Made by a program: the position numbers and the translations under genes. A stretch of 47,532 nucleotides of DNA from Nitrospirota bacterium (GTDB lineage: Bacteria > Nitrospirota > Thermodesulfovibrionia > Thermodesulfovibrionales > UBA6898): positions 1 through 47,532 of the forward strand of contig JAJZPM010000025.1 in NCBI GenBank assembly GCA_021811105.1, written 5' to 3'. Of this stretch, positions 9,512-18,029 are shown piece by piece. Each line of letters opens with the position of its first letter. Within the stretch, counting starts at the first letter, position 1. The notes under the pieces are model-generated. The model did not search any database, was not told where the DNA came from, and saw only the letters and a list, made by a program, of their open reading frames with translations.

Positions 9512-11290
9512 TTATCCCTTGCCTATAGCTTTAAATTTGCACGCCTCGAAACATGCCCCGCATCTCACGCAGATATCGGCGTCGATTGTATGAGGCTGCT
9601 TCTTTTCCCCGCTTATGGCGCCGGCGGGACAAACCCTCTTGCAAGCCCCGCAGCCCTTACAAATCTCGGCGAGTATGACGTATGAAAGGAGGTCTCTGCA
9701 AACACCCGCCGGACATTTCTTCTTTGTGATATGGGCATCATATTCATCCCGGAAATACCGTATCGTACTCAATATCGGGTTCGGAGCGGTCTGTCCAAGG
9801 CCGCAAAGCGACGTGGCCTTTATGTCGCGCGCAAGATCCTCGAGGAGTTCGATGTCGCCTTCTCTGCCTTTGCCGGAGGTTATCCTCTCCAATATCTCCA
9901 GGAGGCGCTTCGTCCCGATCCTGCAGGGTACGCACTTGCCGCAGGATTCCGACTGGGTGAACTGGAGGAAGAACTTAGCTATATTGACCATGCAGTCGCC
10001 TTCATCGAGTACGACCATGCCGCCGGAACCCACGATCGAGCCGACACTCGCCAGGGATTCAAAGTCGACCTTGATATCAAGAAGATGCGAGGGGATACAT
10101 CCTCCGGAAGGGCCGCCGGTTTGGACCGCTTTAAACGCCTTGTCGTTTTCGATGCCGCCGCCGATATCGTATATAATCTCCCTCAGGGGGATCCCCATAG
10201 GAACTTCGATAAGCCCCGAATTCCTAATCTTGCCGGTAAGGGCAAACACCTTCGTCCCTTTGCTCTTCTCCGTACCGAAGGAAGAGTACCACCCGGCGCC
10301 CTTTCTTATGATGTACGGGACATTGGCCAGCGTCTCCACATTGTTGATCACCGTGGGTTTACCCCAGAGGCCTTTATAGACGGGGAAGGGCGGTTTTGCA
10401 CGCGGCATACCTCTCTGGCCTTCTATCGAAGCGATGAGAGCTGTCTCTTCGCCGCAGACAAAAGCGCCGGCGCCCAGCTTTATCTTTATGTCGAAATTGA
10501 ACTTCGTTCCTAAGATGCCTTTCCCCAGGAAGTTGTGCTGTCTGGCCTCTTTTAGCGCATTCTTGAGCCGTTCCACTGCAAGCGGATATTCGGCCCGTAT
10601 GTATACGTAACCCGCGTCCGCGCCGATAGAATAGGCGCCGATGATCATCCCCTCGATCACCGCGTGGGGGTTGCCCTCTATGACGGAGCGGTCCATAAAC
10701 GCACCGGGATCGCCCTCGTCTGCGTTGCAGATGATATATTTGTGCTCCGACGTCTCTTTGCTGCAGATCTCCCACTTTGTGCCGGTGGGAAAGCCGGCGC
10801 CGCCACGGCCCCGCAAACCGGATTGTCTGATCACGCCGATGGTTTCCGCAGGGGACATGGTAGTGACGACCTTCTTCAGGGCATCATAGCCTTTGACATT
10901 CAGATACGATCCTATGTCTTCAGGGTCGACTGAGCCGCAATCAGACAGCACGACCTTTACCTGTTTGCTGTGGAAAAGATAATAATCTTCTGGGACTGTC
11001 CATTCCTCAACCGGTTTGCCATTAATTACATGTTCATCAATAATCCTTTCGACCATAGCCGGCTTGATAAACTGGTAAGTGGTTTTGCTGTCATTCACTA
11101 CTATGTCAACGAGGACGTCCCTTGCGCACAACCCCCTGCAACCGACCTTATGCATGGTGCAGTTCTTTTCTATCTTGGCCTTTAGCCCTTTGGACTTAAG
11201 GAGTTTCTTGAATGCCTCCATGACTTCGGCCCCGCCCGCGGCAATGCCGCCCGTCCCCATGCACACCCTTACGACAATATCAGTCTTCAC
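9512..11290 (-). CDS. NuoF/HymB-like flavin subunit of NAD-dependent formate dehydrogenase
   Basis: The 592 residues comprise an N-terminal thioredoxin-like 2Fe-2S domain (about 1-110), the NuoF core with the FMN/NADH site (GLRGRGGAGFPTGTKWE, then GAGAYVCGEE-like GAGAFVCGEETAL), the N3-type 4Fe-4S motif ESCGKCVPCRIGTKRL, and two C-terminal ferredoxin clusters (CKGCGACKRVCPAGAI and CVRCGACFEACKFKAI). This architecture matches HydB/HymB/HndC and the beta subunits of NAD-linked formate dehydrogenases. It passes electrons between NAD(H) and the iron-sulfur chain of FdhA. It overlaps the NuoE-like gene by 11 bases and ends five bases before fdhA, so the three form one operon. An alternative partner such as an iron hydrogenase is not supported because none is present here. 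Confidence 0.93.
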   Translation of the reverse strand: MKTDIVVRVCMGTGGIAAGGAEVMEAFKKLLKSKGLKAKIEKNCTMHKVGCRGLCARDVLVDIVVNDSKTTYQFIKPAMVERIIDEHVINGKPVEEWTVPEDYYLFHSKQVKVVLSDCGSVDPEDIGSYLNVKGYDALKKVVTTMSPAETIGVIRQSGLRGRGGAGFPTGTKWEICSKETSEHKYIICNADEGDPGAFMDRSVIEGNPHAVIEGMIIGAYSIGADAGYVYIRAEYPLAVERLKNALKEARQHNFLGKGILGTKFNFDIKIKLGAGAFVCGEETALIASIEGQRGMPRAKPPFPVYKGLWGKPTVINNVETLANVPYIIRKGAGWYSSFGTEKSKGTKVFALTGKIRNSGLIEVPMGIPLREIIYDIGGGIENDKAFKAVQTGGPSGGCIPSHLLDIKVDFESLASVGSIVGSGGMVVLDEGDCMVNIAKFFLQFTQSESCGKCVPCRIGTKRLLEILERITSGKGREGDIELLEDLARDIKATSLCGLGQTAPNPILSTIRYFRDEYDAHITKKKCPAGVCRDLLSYVILAEICKGCGACKRVCPAGAISGEKKQPHTIDADICVRCGACFEACKFKAIGKG

Positions 11291-11750
11291 TTTCTTTTTC
11301 CTTGAGCTGCTTTATCTCTTTCATCAATTTGTCGGCAGTCATTTTCCCATGAACTTTGTTGTTGACGATGACCACGGGCGCGATACTGCATGCGCCGACG
11401 CAGTTGACCTTCTCCACGGTGAATCTTCTGTCCTCAGTGGTGCTTTCTCCCTCGGGGAGTCCCAGCTCTCTTACAAGCCCGTTCAACAGTTTCTCCGACC
11501 CCTTGACGTGACAGGCGGTACCACAGCAGGTCGTTACCACATTCTTCCCCCTCGGCTGGAGATGAAACTGGGCATAGAATGTGGCGATTCCGAAAAACCG
11601 GCTGGCTGGAATATCGAGTTTTTTCGAGAACCAGGCAACCGCATCCTCAGGGATATACCCGAGTTCACCCTGAATGTCCTGCAGCAAGGAGATGATATTG
11701 CCTTCGTTGTCCTTGTGGTTCTTGTATATCTTATCTAAGATTTTTTCCAT
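11280..11750 (-). CDS. NuoE/HymA-like 2Fe-2S subunit of formate dehydrogenase
   Basis: With the ATG at 11750 the protein has 156 residues (MEKILDKIYKNHKDNEG). A TTG three codons upstream is possible, but neither start has a clear ribosome-binding site. The helical NuoE N-terminus (LLQDIQGELGYIPEDAV) is followed by the thioredoxin-like 2Fe-2S fold with CCGTACHVKGS and the second pair in VNCVGACSIAPVV. It is the first gene of the fdh operon and transfers electrons within the NAD-reducing module. The family is the 24-kDa subunit of complex I and the gamma subunit of multimeric hydrogenases and formate dehydrogenases. Its direct coupling to an fdhA gene makes the formate dehydrogenase assignment firm. 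Confidence 0.93.
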   Translation of the reverse strand: MEKILDKIYKNHKDNEGNIISLLQDIQGELGYIPEDAVAWFSKKLDIPASRFFGIATFYAQFHLQPRGKNVVTTCCGTACHVKGSEKLLNGLVRELGLPEGESTTEDRRFTVEKVNCVGACSIAPVVIVNNKVHGKMTADKLMKEIKQLKEKESED

Positions 11751-11782
11751 GGCGATCAATTAATATAAGAATACGGATTTGA

Positions 11783-11812
11783 AACTTATCATATGGGAAG
11801 AAACAGTGTCAA
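11783..11812 (-). promoter_or_regulatory. Candidate promoter of the formate dehydrogenase operon
   Basis: A perfect minus-strand TTGACA (11812-11807) is followed after 18 bases by TAAGTT (11788-11783), a weak -10. TATGAT also occurs but at too short a spacing (13). Only the -35 is convincing. Confidence 0.4.
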
Positions 11813-11937
11813 GGAAAACAGAGGATTATCGGCATTAATAATTTTAATAGAAATATTGAGATATTCCCGCATTGATGATCTCTGTTAATATATTGACACA
11901 ATCTTCAGATTAAGAGCAATTCATCGGAGGAAACGAA

Positions 11938-12894
11938 ATGCGCATAATGAGGTTGCTTGCAGTCGTCTTTTTTATCTCCTTTCTGACCGCCTCTTCCCAG
12001 GCGAGCATCCTGCTCGATAAGGTCGTTGCCGTGGTCAATCAGGAGGTGATTACGTGGAGCGAATTGTACAAGTCTATGGAGTCTGACGCGTCTCCCCAGT
12101 TGCGGGAGATGAAGGATGAGGAAAAAAGAAAGATATTCAAGGAGAACGAGGCGGCGTACCTCGAGACGCTGATCAACGTGAAATTGCAGTTGCAGGAGGC
12201 TAAAACTCTCGGCATAGGAGTCTCCGACGATGAACTCAAAGAAGGTATCGAGAATATCAAGAAGAAATACGGCATGAGCGATTCGGCCTTTCTCGATTCG
12301 CTGAAAAAGGAAGGGTTCACTATGGACGAGTACAAACGGCGGCTGCGCGAACAGATAGTGATCAGCAAGGTCGTAAACCAGGAAATACGCAGCAAGGTCG
12401 TCGTTTCCGAGGGGGACATCCAGAAATATCTCGATCAGAACAAGGCAATGAATGACACGGGCGAGGCATACAGGATAAGTCAGATTCTTTTCAAAAAGCC
12501 GAAGAGCGAGGGAGAGAAAGCTGCAGTCGAAGAAAAGGCCGCGGCGGTGCTGCAGAAGCTTAAAGAAGGGCAACCTTTTGCCGAGCTGGCCAAACAGTAT
12601 TCGGAGGATACTACTGCCGCAGCGGGAGGAAGCCTTGGTCTGGTCAAGAAGAGCCAGATGATGAAGGAGTTTGTCGCCGCGACGGCCGCGATGAAACCTG
12701 GAGAAGTGAGCGCTCCTTTCTGGACCGAGCGGGGGCTTCACATTATTAAGCTCGACGAAGTCGTGGCGCCGAAGGACCCAAACGAAATCAGGGAAGAGGC
12801 AAGGACTGCAGTGGTAAACAATATCTTCGCGGATCGCTATAAGGCCTGGATAAAGGCGCTCAGGGAAAAGGCGTACATCGAAATCAGACTTTGA
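11938..12894 (+). CDS. SurA/PpiC-type periplasmic peptidyl-prolyl isomerase and chaperone
   Basis: The 318-residue protein has a signal peptide (about 1-20, ending near ASSQA), a SurA-like N-terminal helical domain (ILLDKVVAVVNQEVITWSEL, about 22-150) and one parvulin/PpiC domain (about 170-270: YRISQILFKKP, FAELAKQYSEDTTAAAGGSLG, FWTERGLHIIKL). SurA has two parvulin domains; one is common outside the gammaproteobacteria. It probably helps outer-membrane proteins fold in the periplasm. GGAGG stands seven bases before the ATG. purN follows after 22 bases on the same strand and may be co-transcribed. A TTGACA at 11893-11898 upstream has no good matching -10. Confidence 0.9.
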   Translation: MRIMRLLAVVFFISFLTASSQASILLDKVVAVVNQEVITWSELYKSMESDASPQLREMKDEEKRKIFKENEAAYLETLINVKLQLQEAKTLGIGVSDDELKEGIENIKKKYGMSDSAFLDSLKKEGFTMDEYKRRLREQIVISKVVNQEIRSKVVVSEGDIQKYLDQNKAMNDTGEAYRISQILFKKPKSEGEKAAVEEKAAAVLQKLKEGQPFAELAKQYSEDTTAAAGGSLGLVKKSQMMKEFVAATAAMKPGEVSAPFWTERGLHIIKLDEVVAPKDPNEIREEARTAVVNNIFADRYKAWIKALREKAYIEIRL

Positions 12895-12916
12895 ACCGAA
12901 ATACAGGGGAGGGACT

Positions 12917-13573
12917 ATGGGTCATCTCGGAATCGGTGTTCTCGCATCCGGCCGGGGTTCTAATTTTCAGTCAATTATAGACGCAGTCGAAAGGGGTTAC
13001 CTCCGAGTCACGCTGAGGGTGCTCATCACCGACAATCCCGCAGCATTCGCGATCGAACGCGCGAAGAATCACGGCATTGAGCATCTGGTAATGCGGCCGA
13101 AACAGTTTGCTTCGAGGGAGGACTACTTCGAGAGAATCGCCGCTGAAATGAAACGCCGGGAGGTAGGTCTTGTGGTTCTTGCCGGTTTTATGCGGATCGT
13201 GGGGAAGCCGCTGATCAATGCGTTCCCCGGCAGGATCATGAACATTCACCCTGCCTTGTTGCCTTCCTTTCCCGGTCTGCACGGGCAGAGACAGGCCCTT
13301 GACTATGGAGTAAAGATATCGGGATGTACGGTGCATTTTGTTGATGAAGGAATGGACACGGGGCCGGTGATTATTCAGGCCGCCGTCCCGGTGAGGGATG
13401 ATGACACCGAAGATTCGTTGTCCGCACGGATTCTTGCATTCGAGCATAAGATCTATCCGGAAGCGATCAGGCTTTTTTCGGAGGGAAGACTGAGCGTTGC
13501 TGGCCGAAGGGTGGTGGTTAAAGGTGAGGACATCGAGGGAGTGGGACTGACGCATCCTCCCGCAGGCCCATAG
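12917..13573 (+). CDS. purN: Phosphoribosylglycinamide formyltransferase
   Basis: The 218-residue enzyme moves the formyl group of 10-formyl-THF to GAR, the third step of purine synthesis. The phosphate loop is GVLASGRGSNFQSIID near the N-terminus. The catalytic Asn-His motif is in MNIHPALLPSFPGLHG, and the catalytic aspartate is in HFVDEGMDTGPVIIQ. GGAGGGA precedes the ATG. Its formyl donor is the product of fhs in this window. It ends two bases from the end of the convergent DUF4416 gene, leaving no room for a terminator between them. Confidence 0.96.
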   Translation: MGHLGIGVLASGRGSNFQSIIDAVERGYLRVTLRVLITDNPAAFAIERAKNHGIEHLVMRPKQFASREDYFERIAAEMKRREVGLVVLAGFMRIVGKPLINAFPGRIMNIHPALLPSFPGLHGQRQALDYGVKISGCTVHFVDEGMDTGPVIIQAAVPVRDDDTEDSLSARILAFEHKIYPEAIRLFSEGRLSVAGRRVVVKGEDIEGVGLTHPPAGP

Positions 13574-13575
13574 CT

Positions 13576-14124
13576 TCAGGACCGCTTCTTAAGAGCCGCC
13601 TGTCGGCGATCCAGTTTATTTTTGAGAAGCGTCCTTGCGTCAGTGAATATCCTCAGAAATGCCTTGTCCCGATAGTCGAAGTACGTGTAGGGAAGGGGGT
13701 TGAACCTTCCTTTTTCGTAGAAGAGTTCAAGTTCGCAAAATACCCCTTTGGCGAGACAAATCCGGTGGGAATAGTTCTTTCCGGAAGCGAGCACTACCTT
13801 TGCAAGGGTGAGGTATCCGGGGTCAAGATTGACTCGCCTCTTCCCCTCCGTCGAGAATTCCTCTTCCACTTCGGTTGTCGCGCGTTTTGCGTCCACAAGG
13901 CAGACCGGATCGACGATGGCATCAAAAAACAGAAAATTGCGGAAAAGCGGTGTCCCCAGCTCTTCGTCGTAGTAGGAACTATAATTCCAGGGCAGGGAAG
14001 GGCACTCATAGAACGTGTCTCCGAACCTTCTTCGAAGAACAGGAACAACAGCGGCAAACACCTCGGGAGAAGAAAAGAGCGAGCCGACAAAAATCACAGC
14101 TTCCTCGCTGCGTCTCCGGAACAT
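13576..14124 (-). CDS. DUF4416 family protein of unknown function
   Basis: The 182 residues match my recollection of DUF4416: an N-terminal VIFVGSLFSS strand, the SSYYDEELGTPLFRNFLFF block, VNLDPGYLTLAKVVLASGKNYSHRI in the middle and the YTYFDYRD segment towards the end. No signal peptide or membrane segment is present, so it should be cytoplasmic. The family is found mostly in Nitrospirota, Desulfobacterota and Thermodesulfobacteria; its biochemical role is unknown to me. It is the last gene of the clpC-tlpA-DUF4416 series, 11 bases after tlpA. Confidence 0.8.
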   Translation of the reverse strand: MFRRRSEEAVIFVGSLFSSPEVFAAVVPVLRRRFGDTFYECPSLPWNYSSYYDEELGTPLFRNFLFFDAIVDPVCLVDAKRATTEVEEEFSTEGKRRVNLDPGYLTLAKVVLASGKNYSHRICLAKGVFCELELFYEKGRFNPLPYTYFDYRDKAFLRIFTDARTLLKNKLDRRQAALKKRS

Positions 14125-14135
14125 GCAGGAGACCC

Positions 14136-14648
14136 TTAAAGCAGGGTCTTGATCATATTTTTTTCATCAGGGGCATTCCAATCCAACCCCCCTATCACTC
14201 GCTTGACCAGCACCCCTTTTTTGTCGATGATATAAGTTTCCGGAACGCCGGTCACCCCGAAGTCCCTCGCAACATTGCCGTCAGGGTCGACAAACACAGG
14301 GAAATTATACCCCATCGATTTCATATACGCGAAGGCGTTATCGGGGCTGTCCTTATAGAGGACAGTCAGCATGACGAAATCCTTATGGACGGCCATTTCG
14401 CGATAGAGGGCCTCTATGGACGGCATCTCTTCTTTGCACGGCTGGCACCAGGAAGCCCAGAAATTGACGAAAATCACCTTATCGTTCATGACGGCAGAGG
14501 ACACTATCTGTCCCGTCACTGCATCTTTGACTTCAAAGGAGGGGGCACGGTCCTCTTTCTTTACCACCGTGTCCCGTCTGGTGACGAAAAAAAATACGGC
14601 CGCCCCACAAAGCAGAAGGACGGCCAGGACTAAGGTCTTGTTTTTCAC
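14136..14648 (-). CDS. TlpA/ResA-type membrane-anchored thioredoxin-like protein
   Basis: The 170-residue protein has an N-terminal membrane anchor or signal (residues 3-22, LVLAVLLLCGAAVFFFV) and a thioredoxin-like domain of the ResA/TlpA type with active site ASWCQPCKEEMPS. The cis-proline loop is TGVPETYII, and the central insertion of the family (LTVLYKDSPDNAFAYMKSMG) is present. It is a thiol-disulfide reductase facing the periplasm, typically used in cytochrome c maturation or reduction of exported proteins. It begins six bases after the clpC stop codon, so it is probably translated from the clpC mRNA. A second TlpA-type protein lies at 36691-37212. Confidence 0.9.
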   Translation of the reverse strand: MKNKTLVLAVLLLCGAAVFFFVTRRDTVVKKEDRAPSFEVKDAVTGQIVSSAVMNDKVIFVNFWASWCQPCKEEMPSIEALYREMAVHKDFVMLTVLYKDSPDNAFAYMKSMGYNFPVFVDPDGNVARDFGVTGVPETYIIDKKGVLVKRVIGGLDWNAPDEKNMIKTLL

Positions 14649-14654
14649 GCGGCG

Positions 14655-17096
14655 CTAATTCACACCGGTAAGGACCGATGCCTCGTCTCCTGAGACGAAG
14701 ACGGGCACGCCGGCCTCCAGCAGCACCTTTATCTTGTTAGCTCCTTTGAATCTCCCCTTGAGGATTTCTTCGGAGAGGGGGTCTTCGATCATCTTCTGGA
14801 CGGCCCGTCGCATAGGCCTTGCGCCGTATGCGGGCTTATAGTACTGGTCCAGTATCCACTCCTTGACTTCCTGGGACACCTCTATGACCAACTCCTGCTC
14901 GATCAGCTGCATGTTCGTCTCCTCAATAAGGAGGTCGATGATCGAGATAAGATGGCCCTTATCGAGCGGATGGAAAACCACCACTTCGTCGATACGGTTC
15001 AGGAATTCCGGGTTGAACGTCTTCCTCAGTTCGCTCAATACATTGTCCTTGATATTTTCGTACACCTCTATCGATTCATTGCGCTGGAATCCGAGAGGCG
15101 TGGACTTCTCAATGATTCTCGCCCCCACGTTCGACGTCATGATGATGACCGTATTTCTGAAATCGACCCTTCTGCCGAAACTGTCGGTCAGCACCCCTTC
15201 ATCGAGCACCTGCAGAAGGATGTTGAAGACATCCGGGTGGGCCTTTTCTATTTCGTCGAAGAGGATGACCGAATAAGGTTTCTTCCTCACCTTTTCAGTC
15301 AGCTGCCCCCCCTCTTCATATCCCACATAGCCGGGAGGCGCTCCTGTGAGCTTCGACACGTTAAACCTTTCCATATACTCGGACATGTCGATCTTGATCA
15401 AGGAACTCTCATCATTGAAGAGAAAGCTTGCAAGTGCCTTCGCGAGTTCCGTCTTGCCGACGCCCGTCGGGCCGAGGAAAAAGAATGAACCAATCGGCTT
15501 CTTGCTGCTCTTTAAGCCCGCCCTCGACCTTCGCAAAGCCTTCGATACCGCCCTGACCGCTTCGTCCTGCGAAATAACCCTCCTGTGGAGTTCATCCTCC
15601 ATCCTGAGAAGTTTTTCGGACTCCTTCTCCTCGATCTTAATGATCGGGATGCCCGTCATTTTCGAGACGGTATAGGCGACGTCTTCCTCACTGATTACGG
15701 GTATTTCCTTGTTGAGGTCCTCGCGCCAGCTCTTCTGCATCTGCTCGAACAACTTCTTGACCTTCTCCTCCTCCGAGCGTATCGATGAGGCTTTGTCAAG
15801 ATCGTGCAGTTTCACATAAAGGTTCTTTTCCTTCGAAAGCCTGTTCATCCGGTATTCGAGTTCCTTCAGCTCCAGAGGGGGGGTAAACCTTTTCAGTTTT
15901 ATCCTCGATCCTGTCTCATCGAGCACGTCGATCGCCTTATCGGGCAGAAACCGGTCGGTGATATACCGGTCCGAAAACCTTGCGGACGCGCTGATCGCCT
16001 CGGGACTGATCTTGACCCGATGATGGGCCTCGTATCTCGTTCTCAGGCCGGCGAGGATTTCGACCGTAGCTGCCACATCAGGGGGCTGAATATATATAGG
16101 CTGGAACCGTCTTTCCAACGCCCTGTCTTTCTCAATATATTTCCGGTATTCATCGGGCGTGGTCGCTCCGATGCACTGTATCTCGCCGCGTGAAAGGGCC
16201 GGCTTCAGCATGCTCGACGCATCGATCGACCCTTCCGCCGCGCCCGCGCCTATCAGCGTATGCAGTTCGTCGATAAACAGTATGATATTGTCGATCTGGA
16301 CGATCTCCTTCATGACGATCTTGAGGCGCTCCTCGAACTGGCCGCGGTATTTCGTGCCGGCGATGAGCGCACCGAGGTCGAGTGAAATAATCCTTTTCCC
16401 GAGGAGGCTCTCCGGCACATCGCCCGCCACAATTCTCTGGCAGAGGCCCTCAACGATCGCGGTCTTTCCGACACCGGGCTCGCCGATGATCGCAGGGTTG
16501 TTCTTGATCCTCCTTCCGAGGACCTGAAGCACCCTTTCAATTTCGTCTTCCCTGCCGATCACGGGATCAAGACGATTCTCCTTTGCGAGCATGGTGAGAT
16601 CCCGGCCGAATTCGTCGAGAGCAGGGGTAGCACTCTTCTTCTCTCGTATATTGCTGTATGATTTCATCGAAAGGTTGATGGTAAGCTGACGTGCACCCAG
16701 CAGGTTGGCGCCCAGATTACGCAGGATCTTTCCCGCGATCCCCTCGTCTTCCCGGATAAGGCCCAGGAGAAGATGTTCGCTGCCTATATAATTATGCCCG
16801 AGAAGTCTTGCCTCTTCGACAGCCAGCTCAAGTACCTTTTTCGCCCTGGGAGTAAACGGGATATCTCCGAAAGTGAGGAGGTTCATGCCGGCGGGGAGGT
16901 TCCTCTCGACCTCCATCCTGAGTTCTTCGACGGTGAGCCCCATCTTTTTCAATATCGCGACGGGGAGCCCGTCATCCTCCCTCAGGATCGCGAGCAGCAG
17001 ATGTTCGGTCCCCAGATAGTCATTTTGACGCTTTTCGGCCTCTTCTTTTGCGAAGATTATGACCTTTCTGCCTCGTTCCGTAAATTTCTCAAACAT
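14655..17096 (-). CDS. clpC: ClpC-type AAA+ chaperone of the ClpCP protease
   Basis: The 813-residue protein has two N-terminal Clp repeats (about 1-145), a first AAA module (Walker [14 protein letters not shown] near 205, Walker [15 protein letters not shown]), a coiled middle segment with a UVR-like stretch (about 400-470), and a second AAA module (Walker [16 protein letters not shown], Walker [15 protein letters not shown]). The D2-small domain ends the protein. With ClpP it unfolds and degrades proteins. The ATG at 17096 has AAGGAG six bases upstream; a TTG two codons earlier is unlikely. A promoter and a perfect dyad precede it (17109-17164). No ctsR or mcsAB genes are adjacent, unlike Firmicutes. 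Confidence 0.95.
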   Translation of the reverse strand: MFEKFTERGRKVIIFAKEEAEKRQNDYLGTEHLLLAILREDDGLPVAILKKMGLTVEELRMEVERNLPAGMNLLTFGDIPFTPRAKKVLELAVEEARLLGHNYIGSEHLLLGLIREDEGIAGKILRNLGANLLGARQLTINLSMKSYSNIREKKSATPALDEFGRDLTMLAKENRLDPVIGREDEIERVLQVLGRRIKNNPAIIGEPGVGKTAIVEGLCQRIVAGDVPESLLGKRIISLDLGALIAGTKYRGQFEERLKIVMKEIVQIDNIILFIDELHTLIGAGAAEGSIDASSMLKPALSRGEIQCIGATTPDEYRKYIEKDRALERRFQPIYIQPPDVAATVEILAGLRTRYEAHHRVKISPEAISASARFSDRYITDRFLPDKAIDVLDETGSRIKLKRFTPPLELKELEYRMNRLSKEKNLYVKLHDLDKASSIRSEEEKVKKLFEQMQKSWREDLNKEIPVISEEDVAYTVSKMTGIPIIKIEEKESEKLLRMEDELHRRVISQDEAVRAVSKALRRSRAGLKSSKKPIGSFFFLGPTGVGKTELAKALASFLFNDESSLIKIDMSEYMERFNVSKLTGAPPGYVGYEEGGQLTEKVRKKPYSVILFDEIEKAHPDVFNILLQVLDEGVLTDSFGRRVDFRNTVIIMTSNVGARIIEKSTPLGFQRNESIEVYENIKDNVLSELRKTFNPEFLNRIDEVVVFHPLDKGHLISIIDLLIEETNMQLIEQELVIEVSQEVKEWILDQYYKPAYGARPMRRAVQKMIEDPLSEEILKGRFKGANKIKVLLEAGVPVFVSGDEASVLTGVN

Positions 17097-17108
17097 TGTC
17101 AACTCCTT

Positions 17109-17130
17109 TTAGGAACTCCATAGTTCCTAA
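17109..17130. promoter_or_regulatory. Operator-like dyad upstream of clpC
   Basis: TTAGGAACT (17109-17117) and AGTTCCTAA (17122-17130) are perfect 9-base arms around four bases. The dyad covers the predicted transcription start and leader of clpC. It resembles neither CIRCE nor the CtsR heptads. The inner GAAC and GTTC are six bases apart, not the four of Gram-positive LexA boxes. Confidence 0.6.
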
Positions 17131-17134
17131 TAAA

Positions 17135-17164
17135 ATAATACTTTTTTTAAGGAGTCAAAGTCAA
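17135..17164 (-). promoter_or_regulatory. Promoter of clpC
   Basis: Minus-strand TTGACT (17164-17159) and TATTAT (17140-17135) are 18 bases apart, each five of six to consensus. Transcription would begin inside the dyad at 17109-17130. Confidence 0.6.
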
Positions 17165-17253
17165 TAAAGGGCGCGCGTCAAGGCAGCGTTTCCGATGCGG
17201 CACTCAACTGCTGTCGGAAAGGAAGAAAAATGGTATCGAAAGGGAAGAATTCT

Positions 17254-17994
17254 CTAATTGTTCTCCTGATGTACGTTGATCAGGTACTTGGCGGCCACGG
17301 CTTCCAAAGTAACTGCGGCAGCCTCCCCCCGGTGAAGTTTCCCAAGCGCATCGAGGTCGGTCTTCCAGACAATGTCTCCGGGAGCAAGCAAACAGACACT
17401 GCCGGGTTCGTGCGTCAGGGAGAGCGTGCGGTCCTTGAAATAGTAGTGTTTTTCGTTTATCTCCGTCGGATATGTCCGCATGGAAGGGGGGATATCGACA
17501 GGACGGAACCAGAGTTTAATCTCCCGTTCGGCATCCTCATTCGTAGCCGAGGCGTGTATCAGGTTATCCATCCGGTCACCGATTACTTTTCCCTGGCCGT
17601 CTTTGATTGGAACAATCGTGCCTAGCGAGCGAACACATCCGGGTCTCGTCTCACGCGCGACATGAGGATTGGTCGGTCCGCAAATTTCCCTCATCCTGCC
17701 CGTCGCCCCCGGACCCTGATATACAAACGCAATCACCCTGCGCTTCCTCGGCTCATCAGGATAATGGAGACGCCCCATGATGTATTCTATCAGGGAAGGA
17801 TAAAATATCTTTCCGCGGTGCTCGGCATAATGCTCCTCCGCGAGCATCCTGCTCACATGGACTATCTTGGCGCCGGCAAAGCGCAGACCGGTATGAAATT
17901 CCGACAGAAGAGAAAGCACATACCCCGTCAGAGAATTCTTCAGTGCGTCGGGTTTAATCAGTACGAGAGTCTGTTCCATTACTTCTTTCTCCAT
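17254..17994 (-). CDS. ndk: Nucleoside-diphosphate kinase-like protein, extended form
   Basis: The N-terminus EQTLVLIKPDALKN is the canonical NDK start, and the phosphate-accepting histidine is H147 in DNLIHASATNEDAEREI. The protein has 246 residues against about 140 for usual NDK. Extra segments lie near 75-95 and 120-140, and about 80 residues follow the catalytic histidine, including YYFKDRTLSLTHEPGSVCLL. The product should equilibrate nucleoside di- and triphosphates. The canonical histidine block NxxHGSD is changed to NLIHASA, so the activity should be tested. The ATG at 17994 or the one five codons later may be the start. It follows mdh by 35 bases in the same direction, suggesting one transcript. 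Confidence 0.82.
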   Translation of the reverse strand: MEKEVMEQTLVLIKPDALKNSLTGYVLSLLSEFHTGLRFAGAKIVHVSRMLAEEHYAEHRGKIFYPSLIEYIMGRLHYPDEPRKRRVIAFVYQGPGATGRMREICGPTNPHVARETRPGCVRSLGTIVPIKDGQGKVIGDRMDNLIHASATNEDAEREIKLWFRPVDIPPSMRTYPTEINEKHYYFKDRTLSLTHEPGSVCLLAPGDIVWKTDLDALGKLHRGEAAAVTLEAVAAKYLINVHQENN

Positions 17995-18029
17995 TTCAAG
18001 GTCCCTTTTCAGGGCAAGTTGTGCGTCTT

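Noticed and set aside
17151-17165. CtsR heptad repeat before clpC (two GTCAA units)
   Set aside because: The units are six bases apart, not ten, and one of them serves as the -35 box; CtsR sites have a three-base spacer between seven-base units.
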